This document shows positions 8,229-16,179 of a stretch of 64,000 nt of DNA, in pieces. Position 1 is the first letter of the stretch. Each line of letters opens with the position of its first letter. The notes under the pieces are model-generated. The model had not been told where the DNA came from. It did not search any database and worked only from the letters and a program-made list of their open reading frames with translations. Source of the DNA: Saccharopolyspora_D taberi. Its GTDB lineage: Bacteria > Actinomycetota > Actinomycetes > Mycobacteriales > Pseudonocardiaceae. The position numbers and the translations under genes are program-made. The DNA lies in assembly GCF_039534165.1 (NCBI RefSeq), contig NZ_BAAAUX010000016.1:248001-312000 (forward strand), written 5' to 3'.

Positions 8229-10157
8229 ATGCGGCGCAACTCCGCCAAGCTCGTCGTCGGCGGCGAACCGGTCGTCTGGCTGGGAGCGAACTTCTGGTCG
8301 CGCGCGGGCGGGCCGCTGATGTGGCGCGGCTACGACCCCGGCGTGGTCCGCTCCGAGCTGCGGGTGCTCGCCGAGCACGGGCTGCGGCAGACCCGGTCCT
8401 TCTTCTACTGGCCCGACTTCATGCCCGAACCCGACCGCATCGACGAGGAGAAGGTCGCGCACTTCGCGGATTTCCTCGACGCGCACGTGGAAACCGGCAT
8501 GTCGTCCATCCCGACCTTCATCGTCGGCCACATGTCCGGCGCGAACTGGGATCCGCCGTGGCGCGGTGGCCGCGACCTGTACGCCGACGTGTGGATGGTC
8601 GGCCGCCAGGCGTGGTTCGTGCAGCGGATGAGCGAGCGCTTCGCCGAGCACCCGGCGGTCGCCGCGTGGTTGATCAGCAACGAGATGCCGATCTACGGCA
8701 GGCTGCGGCACGAACCCGCGGCACCGGCCGAGCACGTCGCGAGCTGGGCGCAGCTGATGGTGCAGGCGGTGCGGGCCGGGGGAGCGCGGCAGCCGGTGTC
8801 GCTGGGCGACGGCGCGTGGGGCATCGAGGTCACCGGCGTGGACAACGGTTTCTCGGTGCGGGAAACCGGCGCGCTGGTCGACTTCACGGGGCCGCACGTC
8901 TACCGCATCGACGACGATCCGGTGCGCCAGCACCTCAACGCCGCGTTCATCTGCGAACTCTCGGCGGTGGCGGGGAAACCGGTGGTGCTGGAGGAGTTCG
9001 GGCTCTCCAGCGACATGGTGTCGGCGCGCAACGCCGGCCACTACTACCGGCAGACCCTGCACACCTCGTTGCTGGCCGGGGCCACCGGGTGGCTGGCGTG
9101 GAACAACACCGACTACGACGACCTGGTGGCGCAGGAGCCGTACTCGCACCACCCGTTCGAAATGCACTTCGGCATCACGGACAGCTCCGGAGCGCCCAAA
9201 ACCCCGCTGCTGGAACTGAATTCCTTCGCGCAGGTGTTGTCTGATGTGGACTTCCCGCGCTGCCGGCGGACCGACGCGTCGGCGGGCCTGGTGGTCAGCG
9301 AGTACCTGGAGCGCGGCTATCCGTACAGCCAGGACGACGACCGGCCGCTGATCTTCCGATCCCTGCAACAGGGTTATGTCGCCGCGCGGGAGGCTGATCT
9401 GCCGGTCGGTTTCATCAGGGAGCGGGACGGGATCGACGACTGCGCGCTGTACCTGCTTCCATGCGTGAAGCAGTTGAAAGGGCCGACCTGGCAGGAACTG
9501 CGTCAGCGCGTCCGCGATGGCGCGGTGCTTTACCTGTCGTATTGCGCGGGCGAGGTTTCGCACCACAGGAGTTCGTGGCTGCCCTACCTGGACGAGACGT
9601 TCGGGATCGAGAAGCAGTTGTCGTACGGACTGGTCGACTCCGTCGAGGACAACGAGGTCGAGTTCACCTTCGTCGAGGATTTCGGCGGCATCGCGGCAGG
9701 AGAAGTGCTGCGCTTCCGCGTCGGCGGCAACGAGCACAGCCGTGCCCACCTCCCGGTTGAGCCGCGTGGCGCGGAAGTGGTGGCCACCGATGCCCGGGGA
9801 AGACCGGCGCTGCTTCGCCACACCTCCGGGAGCGGTCAGGCGGTGCTGTGCACGTATCCGGTCGAGCACTTCGCTGCGACGAACGCGCGGGTGAATCCCG
9901 AGGACACGTACCGGATCTATGCGGCTTTGGCCGAGGTCGCGGGGATTTCCCGTCCGGTGACCGTTGCCGATCCGGCCGTGTTCGCCGACGTCCTGGAGCA
10001 CGAATCGGGCAGGCGTTTTGCTTGGCTGGTCGGGCAGAATCCCGAGCCGGTCACCGTGGTTCCTACGGTTTCGGGAGTTCTGCGCGAGTTGGACGGAAAT
10101 CCGGTGGAAGAAGTGGAGTTGCCGCCGTTCGGGGTGCGGGTTCTCGAACTTCGCTGA
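8229..10157 (+). CDS. Intracellular glycoside hydrolase, TIM-barrel (GH5-like clan A)
   Basis: A 642-residue enzyme without a signal peptide, so it acts in the cytoplasm on sugar imported by the operon. Residues about 10-330 form a clan-A TIM barrel. The likely acid/base is Glu152 in LISNEMP (the canonical Asn-Glu pair), and the nucleophile is Glu256 in VVLEEFG. A second half (about 340-560) looks like the glutamine-amidotransferase-like domain of beta-galactosidase or mannanase relatives, and a short beta domain ends the protein. The GAGGT ribosome site lies just before the ATG at 8229. Substrate could be a beta-mannoside, beta-glucoside or beta-galactoside. Base use drifts toward more T and A in the last 800 bases. 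Confidence 0.8.
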   Translation: MRRNSAKLVVGGEPVVWLGANFWSRAGGPLMWRGYDPGVVRSELRVLAEHGLRQTRSFFYWPDFMPEPDRIDEEKVAHFADFLDAHVETGMSSIPTFIVGHMSGANWDPPWRGGRDLYADVWMVGRQAWFVQRMSERFAEHPAVAAWLISNEMPIYGRLRHEPAAPAEHVASWAQLMVQAVRAGGARQPVSLGDGAWGIEVTGVDNGFSVRETGALVDFTGPHVYRIDDDPVRQHLNAAFICELSAVAGKPVVLEEFGLSSDMVSARNAGHYYRQTLHTSLLAGATGWLAWNNTDYDDLVAQEPYSHHPFEMHFGITDSSGAPKTPLLELNSFAQVLSDVDFPRCRRTDASAGLVVSEYLERGYPYSQDDDRPLIFRSLQQGYVAAREADLPVGFIRERDGIDDCALYLLPCVKQLKGPTWQELRQRVRDGAVLYLSYCAGEVSHHRSSWLPYLDETFGIEKQLSYGLVDSVEDNEVEFTFVEDFGGIAAGEVLRFRVGGNEHSRAHLPVEPRGAEVVATDARGRPALLRHTSGSGQAVLCTYPVEHFAATNARVNPEDTYRIYAALAEVAGISRPVTVADPAVFADVLEHESGRRFAWLVGQNPEPVTVVPTVSGVLRELDGNPVEEVELPPFGVRVLELR

Positions 10158-10192
10158 CGGCCCGAATCATCGGCGTGGGCAAGGATTTTCGG

Positions 10193-10233
10193 CCCGCCCC
10201 GGCTCGGGGTGGGAGCGGAGTCGCCGGGGCGGG
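10193..10233. terminator. GC-rich hairpin after the glycosidase operon
   Basis: CCCGCCCCGGC (10193-10203) and GCCGGGGCGGG (10223-10233) form a perfect 11-bp stem with a 19-base loop. It lies 36 bases past the glycosidase stop. There is no T-run, but actinomycete terminators often lack one. The rest of the 10158-10397 gap is unassigned and presumably holds the promoter of the XRE gene. Confidence 0.55.
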
Positions 10234-10397
10234 TCATCCGGCCACCCGGAGAACGGGGAGGAAGGCGACCGGCGCGAGGAACGTATCAGCGTGAATATTC
10301 GTCTGTCATTCATCGTTCGGGTGATGTCGGTGTGCCGCCGCATTCCGGTCCGGCAGACTTGCCGCAGCAGTGGGAAAAGCAGAGGGGAGATCGCCGC

Positions 10398-11243
10398 ATG
10401 ACCGGCCCCACGATCCGCCGCAGGCAGCTCGGCCGGGAACTGCGCAGGCTCCGGGCCGAGGCGGGCAGGTCCTCGCGCGAGGTCGCCGAGTGGCTGGAGG
10501 TGTCGCAGGCGACGGTGTCCAAAGTGGAGAACGGGAAGCAGGCGCCGAAGGTCGCGCACGTCCGGCTGCTGACCCAGCTCTACGGCGTGCGGTCGCCGGA
10601 GTCGGAGGCGATCCTGCGGCTGGCCCGCGAGGCCAACCAGCGCGGCTGGTGGACCGCCTACGGGGACTCGGTCCCGGACTGGTTCCGCGACTACGTCGGT
10701 CTGGAGACCGATGCGAGCGAGTTGCGCACCTACGACCCGGAGCTCGTCCACGGCCTGCTCCAGACGCCCGGCTACATCAAGGCGGTGACGGTCGCGTTCC
10801 ACGAGGAGCGCTCGGACTTCGACGTCGAGCGCTACGTCGACCAGCGCCAGGCCAGGCAGGACCGCCTCACCGGCGGCGACCCGCCGACGCTGGTGTCGGT
10901 CGTCGGTGAGGGCGCGCTGCGCAGGCAGGTCGGCGGCACGAGGGTGATGCGCGGGCAGTTGGAGCACCTGATCGAGATGAGCAGGCTCCCGCACGTCACG
11001 CTCCAGGTGCTGCCGTTCCGCGCGGGCGCGCACCCGGCGATGGTCTCCCCGTTCACCCTGCTCGGCTTCGAGGAGGACCCGGACATGGACGCGGTGTACC
11101 TGGAGAACAACGTGGGCGCGACGTACCTGGACCGCCCGCGCGACATCAGCGCCTACACCGAGGTCTTCGACCGGGTGCGCAAGCACGCGTGCACGCCGAA
11201 GAAGACGAAGGACTTCCTGACCGGCCTGGTGAAAGAGCTGTGA
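10398..11243 (+). CDS. XRE-family transcriptional regulator with DUF5753 domain
   Basis: A 281-residue DNA-binding protein. Residues about 9-63 are a Cro/C1-type helix-turn-helix with the recognition segment SQATVSKVENG. The remainder (about 100-275) is the DUF5753 domain found in this actinomycete regulator class, recognised by GLLQTPGYI and the LPFRAGAHPAM core. The ATG at 10398 is preceded by GAGGGGAGA, which fixes the start over an upstream in-frame codon. The DUF397 gene follows directly. Such pairs (as in BldB/WhiJ-like loci of Streptomyces) modulate development and antibiotic production. The target here is unknown. Confidence 0.9.
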   Translation: MTGPTIRRRQLGRELRRLRAEAGRSSREVAEWLEVSQATVSKVENGKQAPKVAHVRLLTQLYGVRSPESEAILRLAREANQRGWWTAYGDSVPDWFRDYVGLETDASELRTYDPELVHGLLQTPGYIKAVTVAFHEERSDFDVERYVDQRQARQDRLTGGDPPTLVSVVGEGALRRQVGGTRVMRGQLEHLIEMSRLPHVTLQVLPFRAGAHPAMVSPFTLLGFEEDPDMDAVYLENNVGATYLDRPRDISAYTEVFDRVRKHACTPKKTKDFLTGLVKEL

Positions 11244-11263
11244 CGACGGGAGGAACGCGGCCG

Positions 11264-11446
11264 ATGCGATGGCGCAGGCCCTCGCGCAGCGGGGGGAACG
11301 GCGGTCAGTGCGTGGAGGTGGCGCTGACCCCGGACGCCGTCGGGGTGCGGGACAGCAAGGACCCGGCCGGCGGGACGCTGCGCGTCCGGCCGGAGGCCTG
11401 GGCCGGTTTCGTCGCCGCCATCCGGGCGGGGCGGTTCGGGCGGTGA
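11264..11446 (+). CDS. DUF397 small protein partner of the XRE regulator
   Basis: A 60-residue DUF397 protein. The hallmarks are RSGGNGGQCVEVA, VRDSKDP and a closing W-x-x-F-V segment near the C-terminus. The ATG at 11264 follows GGGAGG. An alternative GTG at 11240 overlaps the regulator stop and would add eight residues. DUF397 proteins are nearly always encoded beside XRE/DUF5753 regulators and are thought to antagonise or modulate them. The two genes are 20 bases apart and probably form one transcript. Confidence 0.88.
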   Translation: MRWRRPSRSGGNGGQCVEVALTPDAVGVRDSKDPAGGTLRVRPEAWAGFVAAIRAGRFGR

Positions 11447-11449
11447 GGA

Positions 11450-11809
11450 TCACGACGCCGGGTAGGCCGAACTGAGGTGCACGACCCGCGCGACGGCCAG
11501 AACGACGAGGACGGCCGGGAGCAGCAGCCACTTCCAGCTCAACCACTTCAACAAGAGCGGAACCAGGTCGACGAGCACAGTGATGACGCCGAGGACCGCC
11601 ACCACGAACGCCATGCCGGTGATCGCCGCGAGCCCGGAATGGTCCCAGTCTCCCTGCGGGGGCTGGTAGGCGATGACGAGCAGGAACGCCAGGACTGCGC
11701 ACCAGGCCGACTGGAGCGACGCGCAGATCACCACCATCACTCGCCGCCCACGCGCGGGGCGGGCCTGTTCGCTCACCGGTTGGTGAGGCAGCGGATTCGG
11801 TGACGTCAT
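11450..11809 (-). CDS. Small membrane protein, unknown function
   Basis: A 119-residue protein with a polar N-terminus of about 25 residues and three hydrophobic segments, the first starting VMVVICASLQ and the last a WLLLPAVLVVLAVARV helix. The ATG at 11809 is preceded by CTGGGGAG on the minus strand, a good ribosome site. It converges with the DUF397 gene. I recognise no family. A third-position G/C bias supports a real gene. Confidence 0.6.
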   Translation of the reverse strand: MTSPNPLPHQPVSEQARPARGRRVMVVICASLQSAWCAVLAFLLVIAYQPPQGDWDHSGLAAITGMAFVVAVLGVITVLVDLVPLLLKWLSWKWLLLPAVLVVLAVARVVHLSSAYPAS

Positions 11810-12416
11810 CTCCCCAGGGCATCCTCGATCGCGGATGGCCTGCAGCTGGGCGGACACGGCGGAATCTCCCGAATCCGGGCCGTGTTCGGGCTTCGGCCCG
11901 GTGCCGGGTGTCCGCAATCCCGGCATGGTCCCCCCAGACTGCGTTGCGCGAGCAGGCTAGACGGCCCGGAATCTCCGCCGAGCCGGCTTCGTCGTTGATC
12001 ACTCGGTCGGCCCAGGTGCAGAGCGGGTCGGCGTCACGCGGGCTGCGCTGAGCGTGGCCGCGCGGCAGCGTCGTGACGCGTCGGCGCCTTGGTTCCGATG
12101 ACCAGCCCAAACACCCACCATCCCGCCCCGTGGGCGCCGCCCCGGCGCGGCGGGGCGCTCGTGACCGCCGCCCGGGCCGTGGGGTAATCTGAAAATACTT
12201 CGGGGTCAGGGATCGGACGTGGGGGGTTCGATGCCGAGGGGTCAGGCGAGGGTCGTGCCTGGCCCCGTTTCGGCGTTCAGGGCCTGTTTTCGGCGTTCAG
12301 GACCGGTTTCCACGGTGGCGTAGCGCACGGTCTACCGGTCGGTAACCCTTCTTTTTGGCATGATCTGCCGCACCGGGCGAGCCCGCCCGTGGAGTCCGAG
12401 CGGAAGGATCGGTGTG
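11810..12416. other. Gene-poor 600-base gap with repeats upstream of the dehydrogenase gene
   Basis: No convincing gene is seen on either strand. Two direct copies of TTTCGGCGTTCAGG lie at 12268-12281 and 12288-12301, exactly 20 bases (two helical turns) apart. A perfect TACC-GGTC-GGTA dyad follows at 12333-12344, and a T-rich stretch CTTCTTTTTGG lies at 12348-12358. Together these look like the control region of the gene at 12417. Confidence 0.5.
12333..12344. promoter_or_regulatory. TetR-type operator-like dyad upstream of the 3-hydroxyacyl-CoA dehydrogenase
   Basis: TACCGGTCGGTA is a TACC / GGTA inverted repeat around GGTC. It is 73 bases before the start at 12417 and shares ten bases with the dyads flanking the TetR gene at 15176. 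Regulation by that TetR is a reasonable inference. Confidence 0.4.
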
Positions 12417-13277
12417 GTGACGAAGATCGAACGCCTGGGTGTGGTCGGTGCCGGGTTGATGGGGTCCGGCATCGCCGAGGTGAGCGCGCTGGCCGGGCTC
12501 GACGTGATCGTCGTCGAGGTCACCGACGAGGCCGCCCGCGCGGGCCGCTCCCGGCTGTGGAAGTCGCTCAACCGCGCGGTGGACAAGGGCAAGATCACCG
12601 AGGCGGACCGCGACCAGGCCCAGTCCCGGCTGCACTTCACCACCACCGTCGCCGACCTCGACGACCGCCAGCTGGTGATCGAGGCGATCGCGGAGAACGC
12701 CGAGCTCAAGACCAAGCTGTTCACCGACCTGGACGAGATCGTCACCGACCCGGACGCGATCCTGGCCTCCAACACCTCCTCGATCCCGATCGCCCAGCTC
12801 GCCGCCGCCACCGGCAGGCCGGACAAGGTCATCGGCATCCACTTCTTCAACCCGGTCCCGGTGCTCAAGCTCGTCGAGCTCGTCCCTTCGCTGCTGACCA
12901 GTGAGGACACCGTCGAGCGTGCGTCGGCCTTCGCCACCGAGCAGCTGGGCAAGCAGACGATCCGGGCCACCGACCGCTCCGGCTTCGTGGTCAACGCCCT
13001 GCTCGTGCCCTACCTGCTCTCCGCCATCCGGATGTACGAGGGCGGCCACGCCAGCGCCGAGGACATCGACAACGGCATGGTCCTGGGCTGCGCCCACCCG
13101 ATGGGTCCGCTGGCGCTGTCGGACCTGGTCGGCCTCGACACCCTCAAGGCCATCGCCGACTCGATGTACGACGAGTACGCCGAACCGCTCTACGCCGCTC
13201 CGCCGCTGCTCAAGCGGATGGTCGAAGCCGGGCTCAAGGGCAAGAAGTCCGGCCGCGGCTTCTACGACTACAGCTGA
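12417..13277 (+). CDS. fadB2: 3-hydroxybutyryl-CoA dehydrogenase (FadB2-like)
   Basis: A 286-residue NAD(P)-dependent dehydrogenase that oxidises 3-hydroxyacyl-CoA to 3-ketoacyl-CoA, or runs in reverse during C4 metabolism. The Rossmann motif GAGLMG is at residues 11-16. The catalytic His lies in GIHFFNPVPV, and the C-terminal domain has the NALLVPYLLSAIRM and HPMGPL helices. Length and sequence closely match mycobacterial FadB2. The GTG at 12417 is eight bases after GGAAGGA; a GTG one codon upstream is possible. It converges with the hydrolase gene, overlapping by ten bases. An operator-like dyad upstream suggests TetR control. Confidence 0.9.
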   Translation: MTKIERLGVVGAGLMGSGIAEVSALAGLDVIVVEVTDEAARAGRSRLWKSLNRAVDKGKITEADRDQAQSRLHFTTTVADLDDRQLVIEAIAENAELKTKLFTDLDEIVTDPDAILASNTSSIPIAQLAAATGRPDKVIGIHFFNPVPVLKLVELVPSLLTSEDTVERASAFATEQLGKQTIRATDRSGFVVNALLVPYLLSAIRMYEGGHASAEDIDNGMVLGCAHPMGPLALSDLVGLDTLKAIADSMYDEYAEPLYAAPPLLKRMVEAGLKGKKSGRGFYDYS

Positions 13278-14077
13278 CCGATCTCCTCGACGACCCGGCG
13301 CGGCCGGTCCTCCATCAGGAAGTGGCCCGCGCCGGGCACCGTCACCAGCTCCGCGCCCGGGATGTCGGCGGCCAGCCGCCGGGCGTAGGACAGCGGCTGC
13401 CACCGGTCGTCCTCGCCCCACAGGATCCGTACCGGCATCCGCAGCGTCCGCAGCAGCGGCGCGACCCGTTCGGTCGGTGCCGAGTCGTAGTGGCGGACCT
13501 GGTGCTCGAAGAACGACGCCCGCCCGAGGGGAGTCCGGTGCGGGGCGAGGTAGGCGTCGAGGACCTCGGCGGACATCGGCTCGGTGACCGTCATGGCCAG
13601 CTGGCCCGTCAGCATCCGCTCGAACTCCGCCTGCGGCATGGCCGCGTGCTCGGCCAGGTGGTCGCGGATGATCCGCCGCCAGGTCTCCGACGGCCACGAG
13701 TCGTAGCTGACCGAGTCGATCAGCATCAGCTTCGCGACCCGCTCGGGGTGCCGCGTGGCGAAGATCTGGCCGATCGCGCCGCCGATGTCGTGCGCGACCA
13801 GCGTGCAGCGCTCGATCCCGAGCTGCGCCAGCAGTTCGCCGAGCAGCCCCGCCTGCGCGGTCACCGACGTGTCCCTGCCGACCGGCCGTTCCGACGCGCC
13901 GAACCCGAGCAGGTCGTAGGCGAGCACGCCCCGCCCGCTCGCTTCGAGGTCCGGGATCACGTTGCGCCATATGAACGAATGCGACGGCGTGCCGTGCAGC
14001 AGGACCAGCGTGTCGTCGCCCGGCGTGTACCGGTAGGCCAGCCGGGCACCGGCCACGATCGCGTCGCCGGTCAGCAC
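13268..14077 (-). CDS. Alpha/beta hydrolase with Asp nucleophile (epoxide hydrolase or haloalkane dehalogenase type)
   Basis: A 269-residue alpha/beta-hydrolase. The oxyanion motif HGTPS is at 29-33. The nucleophile elbow reads AHDIGG with Asp97 in place of Ser, which is characteristic of epoxide hydrolases and haloalkane dehalogenases rather than esterases. The general base is His252 in GAGHFLMED, and an acidic pair follows in GEDD (222-224). It overlaps the oxidoreductase gene by seven bases and is co-transcribed with it. The pair may degrade an epoxide, halogenated or unsaturated compound. The substrate is unknown. Confidence 0.75.
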   Translation of the reverse strand: MLTGDAIVAGARLAYRYTPGDDTLVLLHGTPSHSFIWRNVIPDLEASGRGVLAYDLLGFGASERPVGRDTSVTAQAGLLGELLAQLGIERCTLVAHDIGGAIGQIFATRHPERVAKLMLIDSVSYDSWPSETWRRIIRDHLAEHAAMPQAEFERMLTGQLAMTVTEPMSAEVLDAYLAPHRTPLGRASFFEHQVRHYDSAPTERVAPLLRTLRMPVRILWGEDDRWQPLSYARRLAADIPGAELVTVPGAGHFLMEDRPRRVVEEIGQL

Positions 14078-15087
14078 GGCGTCACCACCAGCTTGCCGAA
14101 GAACGCCTTGGCCGCGAAGTCCTCCTGCGCGCGGCGCAGTTCGCGCAGCGGATACGTGCCCGCCAGCAGCGGCCTGAGCTCGCCCGCGGTGATGTGGCCG
14201 ACCAGCTGCGCGAAGTCCTCGTGCGTGCCGAAGGACGAGCCGATCAGCCGCAGCTGCCGCAGGTAGACCGTCCGCAGATCGGTTTCCACGACGGGCCCGG
14301 CGATCCCGCCCGCGACCACGTAACGGCCGAGCGGGGCCAGCCTCCGCAGCAGGGCCGGGAAGTGCGGTCCCGCGACCACGTCCGCGACGACGTCGACCTC
14401 GCCGACCCTGTCGATCGAGCCGCGGTCGACGGCGTCGTGCGCACCGAGCTCCAGCGCCTGCGACCGCTTGGCCGCGCTGGTGATCGCGATGACCTCCGCG
14501 CCGCGGGCGGTCGCGAGCTGGATCAGCGCCGACCCGACTCCGCCGGACGCTCCGGTGACCGCGATCCGTTCTCCCGCCCGCACTTCCGCCCGGTTGAGCA
14601 TGCGCATCGCGGTGGCGTAGGCGGTGGGGAAGGTGGCCAGTTCCGCGTCGCCGAGCGCGCTGTCGATCGCGTGGGCGTTCTGTGCGGGCACGGTCACGTA
14701 CTCGGCGAACCCGCCGTCGCGTTCGCTGCCGAGGTAGTCCGTGGTCACCAGTTCCAGCTCGCCGCCGGTGTAGAGCATCGGATCGACGATCACCCGCTCG
14801 CCCAGCCGGGATTCCGGCACTCCGGCACCGACCTCGTCCACGCGGCCGACGACGTCGGCGCCCTGGACGCGCGGGAACCGGAGCGGTTCGCGGCGCCAGC
14901 CCGCGCTGGCGGCCGGGTCGTCCGGCGAGCCGTAGGCGCCTTCGCGGGTCCAGACGTCGGTGTTGTTGATCGCGGTCGCGGCCACCCGCACGCGCACCTC
15001 ACCCGCCCCGGCGTGCGGATCGGGCACGTCCTCGCGGTACTCCAGCTTCTCCGGGCCGCCGAACCCGGTGAGCAGCACTGCGCGCAT
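14071..15087 (-). CDS. Zinc-less medium-chain dehydrogenase/quinone oxidoreductase family protein
   Basis: A 338-residue MDR-superfamily NADPH-dependent reductase. The N-terminal GroES-like domain has AATAINNTDVWTREG, and the nucleotide-binding domain carries TGASGGVGSALIQLA. The zinc-ligand cysteines of alcohol dehydrogenases are absent, so quinone or enone reduction is more likely. The ATG at 15087 follows AAGGAGG; the GTG one codon upstream is too close to that site. It is divergent from the TetR gene and shares its operator region. The hydrolase gene follows with a seven-base overlap. Confidence 0.85.
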   Translation of the reverse strand: MRAVLLTGFGGPEKLEYREDVPDPHAGAGEVRVRVAATAINNTDVWTREGAYGSPDDPAASAGWRREPLRFPRVQGADVVGRVDEVGAGVPESRLGERVIVDPMLYTGGELELVTTDYLGSERDGGFAEYVTVPAQNAHAIDSALGDAELATFPTAYATAMRMLNRAEVRAGERIAVTGASGGVGSALIQLATARGAEVIAITSAAKRSQALELGAHDAVDRGSIDRVGEVDVVADVVAGPHFPALLRRLAPLGRYVVAGGIAGPVVETDLRTVYLRQLRLIGSSFGTHEDFAQLVGHITAGELRPLLAGTYPLRELRRAQEDFAAKAFFGKLVVTPC

Positions 15088-15102
15088 CACGTCCTCCTTA
15101 GG

Positions 15103-15167
15103 TATACCGACCGGTGTGGTTACTTCAGCACTCGTTCCGATGCGATGTCAACCCACCGGTCGGTATA
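15103..15167. promoter_or_regulatory. Paired TetR operators in a divergent promoter region
   Basis: TATACCGACCGGT (15103-15115) and its exact reverse complement ACCGGTCGGTATA (15155-15167) face each other 52 bases apart. Each holds an ACC-N4-GGT dyad. The right copy overlaps TATAGT (15164-15169), which ends six bases before the TetR ATG and looks like a leaderless -10. The left copy overlaps a TATACC -10 for the oxidoreductase operon on the minus strand. This is a textbook layout for autorepression plus repression of the divergent operon. Confidence 0.75.
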
Positions 15168-15175
15168 GTGATGGC

Positions 15176-15721
15176 ATGCAGAAGCTGACGCCCGCCGGAC
15201 GGCGCGTGCTCGACGTGGCGGCCGAGCTGTTCTACCGGCAGGGGATCCACGCGGTCGGGGTCGAGGCCATCGCGGCCGGAGCGGGGGTCACCAAGAAGAC
15301 CCTCTACGCCTGCTTCGGCTCCAAGGACCAGCTGGTCACGGCGTACCTGACCGAACGCGACCAGCGCTGGCGGGACTGGCTGGCCGAGTGGGGCGGCGAC
15401 AGCGCCACCGATCGGCTCCTCGGCACGTTCGACGCGTTGGCGGCGTGGATGGACCGCGAGGACTTCCGGGGCTGCGCGTTCGTCAACGCCCTCGCGGAAC
15501 TGCCGTCGGCCGACCACCCGGCGCATGCCGTGGTGGTGGGGCAGAAGCACTGGATGCGCGACTACTTCGCCGATCTCGCGCGCGAGGCCGGGGTCGCCGA
15601 TCCCGAGGACTTCGCGAAGAGCGCGCTGCTGCTCTACGAAGGTGTCACCGTCGCCGCTTCCGCGGGTATCGACGGTGCTGCGGCACAGGCGCGCAAGGCA
15701 GCGGCGGCACTGCTGGGATGA
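15176..15721 (+). CDS. TetR-family repressor (LmrA/YxaF-like C-terminus)
   Basis: A 181-residue repressor. The helix-turn-helix occupies about residues 10-55 with VTKKTLYACFGSKDQL as its recognition region. The C-terminal ligand domain has the GCAFVNALAELPS segment seen in the LmrA/YxaF and NemR-like subgroup. The ATG at 15176 has no ribosome site and probably begins a leaderless transcript. It is divergent from the oxidoreductase/hydrolase operon with paired operators between. Its stop overlaps the start of the degraded GNAT gene. The inducer is unknown; a substrate of the divergent operon is the obvious candidate. Confidence 0.9.
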   Translation: MQKLTPAGRRVLDVAAELFYRQGIHAVGVEAIAAGAGVTKKTLYACFGSKDQLVTAYLTERDQRWRDWLAEWGGDSATDRLLGTFDALAAWMDREDFRGCAFVNALAELPSADHPAHAVVVGQKHWMRDYFADLAREAGVADPEDFAKSALLLYEGVTVAASAGIDGAAAQARKAAAALLG

Positions 15722-16112
15722 CTGCGCAACGGCTTTCCTGGCCAGTCGTGTCACCGGCCCATGGCTCGGTCTTCCTGCGCGAGTTCGTCGACGAGGACAG
15801 GTCGCTGGCCCTCGAACTGGGCGCGGACCCGTACGAGGGCCGGCTGGCCGTGCGACGGCGGGTTACTCGGTCGCTCCCGCGCATCGGGGCAGGGGCGTGG
15901 CGAGTGCGGCGCTCAAGGCGATGACCTCGTTCGCGTGGTCGATCGCCGAACTGCACCGGATCGAGCTGTACGTCGAGCCGAGGAACCGCGCTTCGTGTCG
16001 CGTTGCCGAGACCGCTGGTTACGAGCGCGAGGGCCTGCTTCGCAGCCACCAGGAGATCGGTGGCATCCGGCGCGACATGCTGCTCTACGCGGCGATCCGG
16101 CGAACCGCCTAG
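15718..16112 (+). pseudogene. GNAT N-acetyltransferase with internal deletion and frameshift
   Basis: The start ATG overlaps the TetR stop. The first frame gives an intact acetyltransferase N-terminus through ELGADPYEGRLA, then shifts at about 15845. The other frame resumes with TAGYSVAPAHRGRG, the acetyl-CoA-binding motif, and a complete C-terminus ending near 16112 (LHRIELYVEP, HQEIGGIRRDMLLY). Compared with the usual length of this family, about 40-50 central residues are missing. The join is around GGCCGTGCGACGGCGGG. This is a deletion plus frameshift, so the gene is probably dead. A sequencing error could explain a shift but not the missing block. Confidence 0.75.
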
Positions 16113-16179
16113 TAATTGCACGCGCGTTCTATTTCAAGCGCGCTAGGCTGGGGCGTCCAGCACTCCGGGAGGTTCGGCG

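Noticed and set aside
12140..12175. GC-rich hairpin near 12.15 kb as terminator
   Set aside because: The arms GCGCCGCCCC and GGCGGGGCGC do not pair cleanly; it is ordinary GC-rich sequence.
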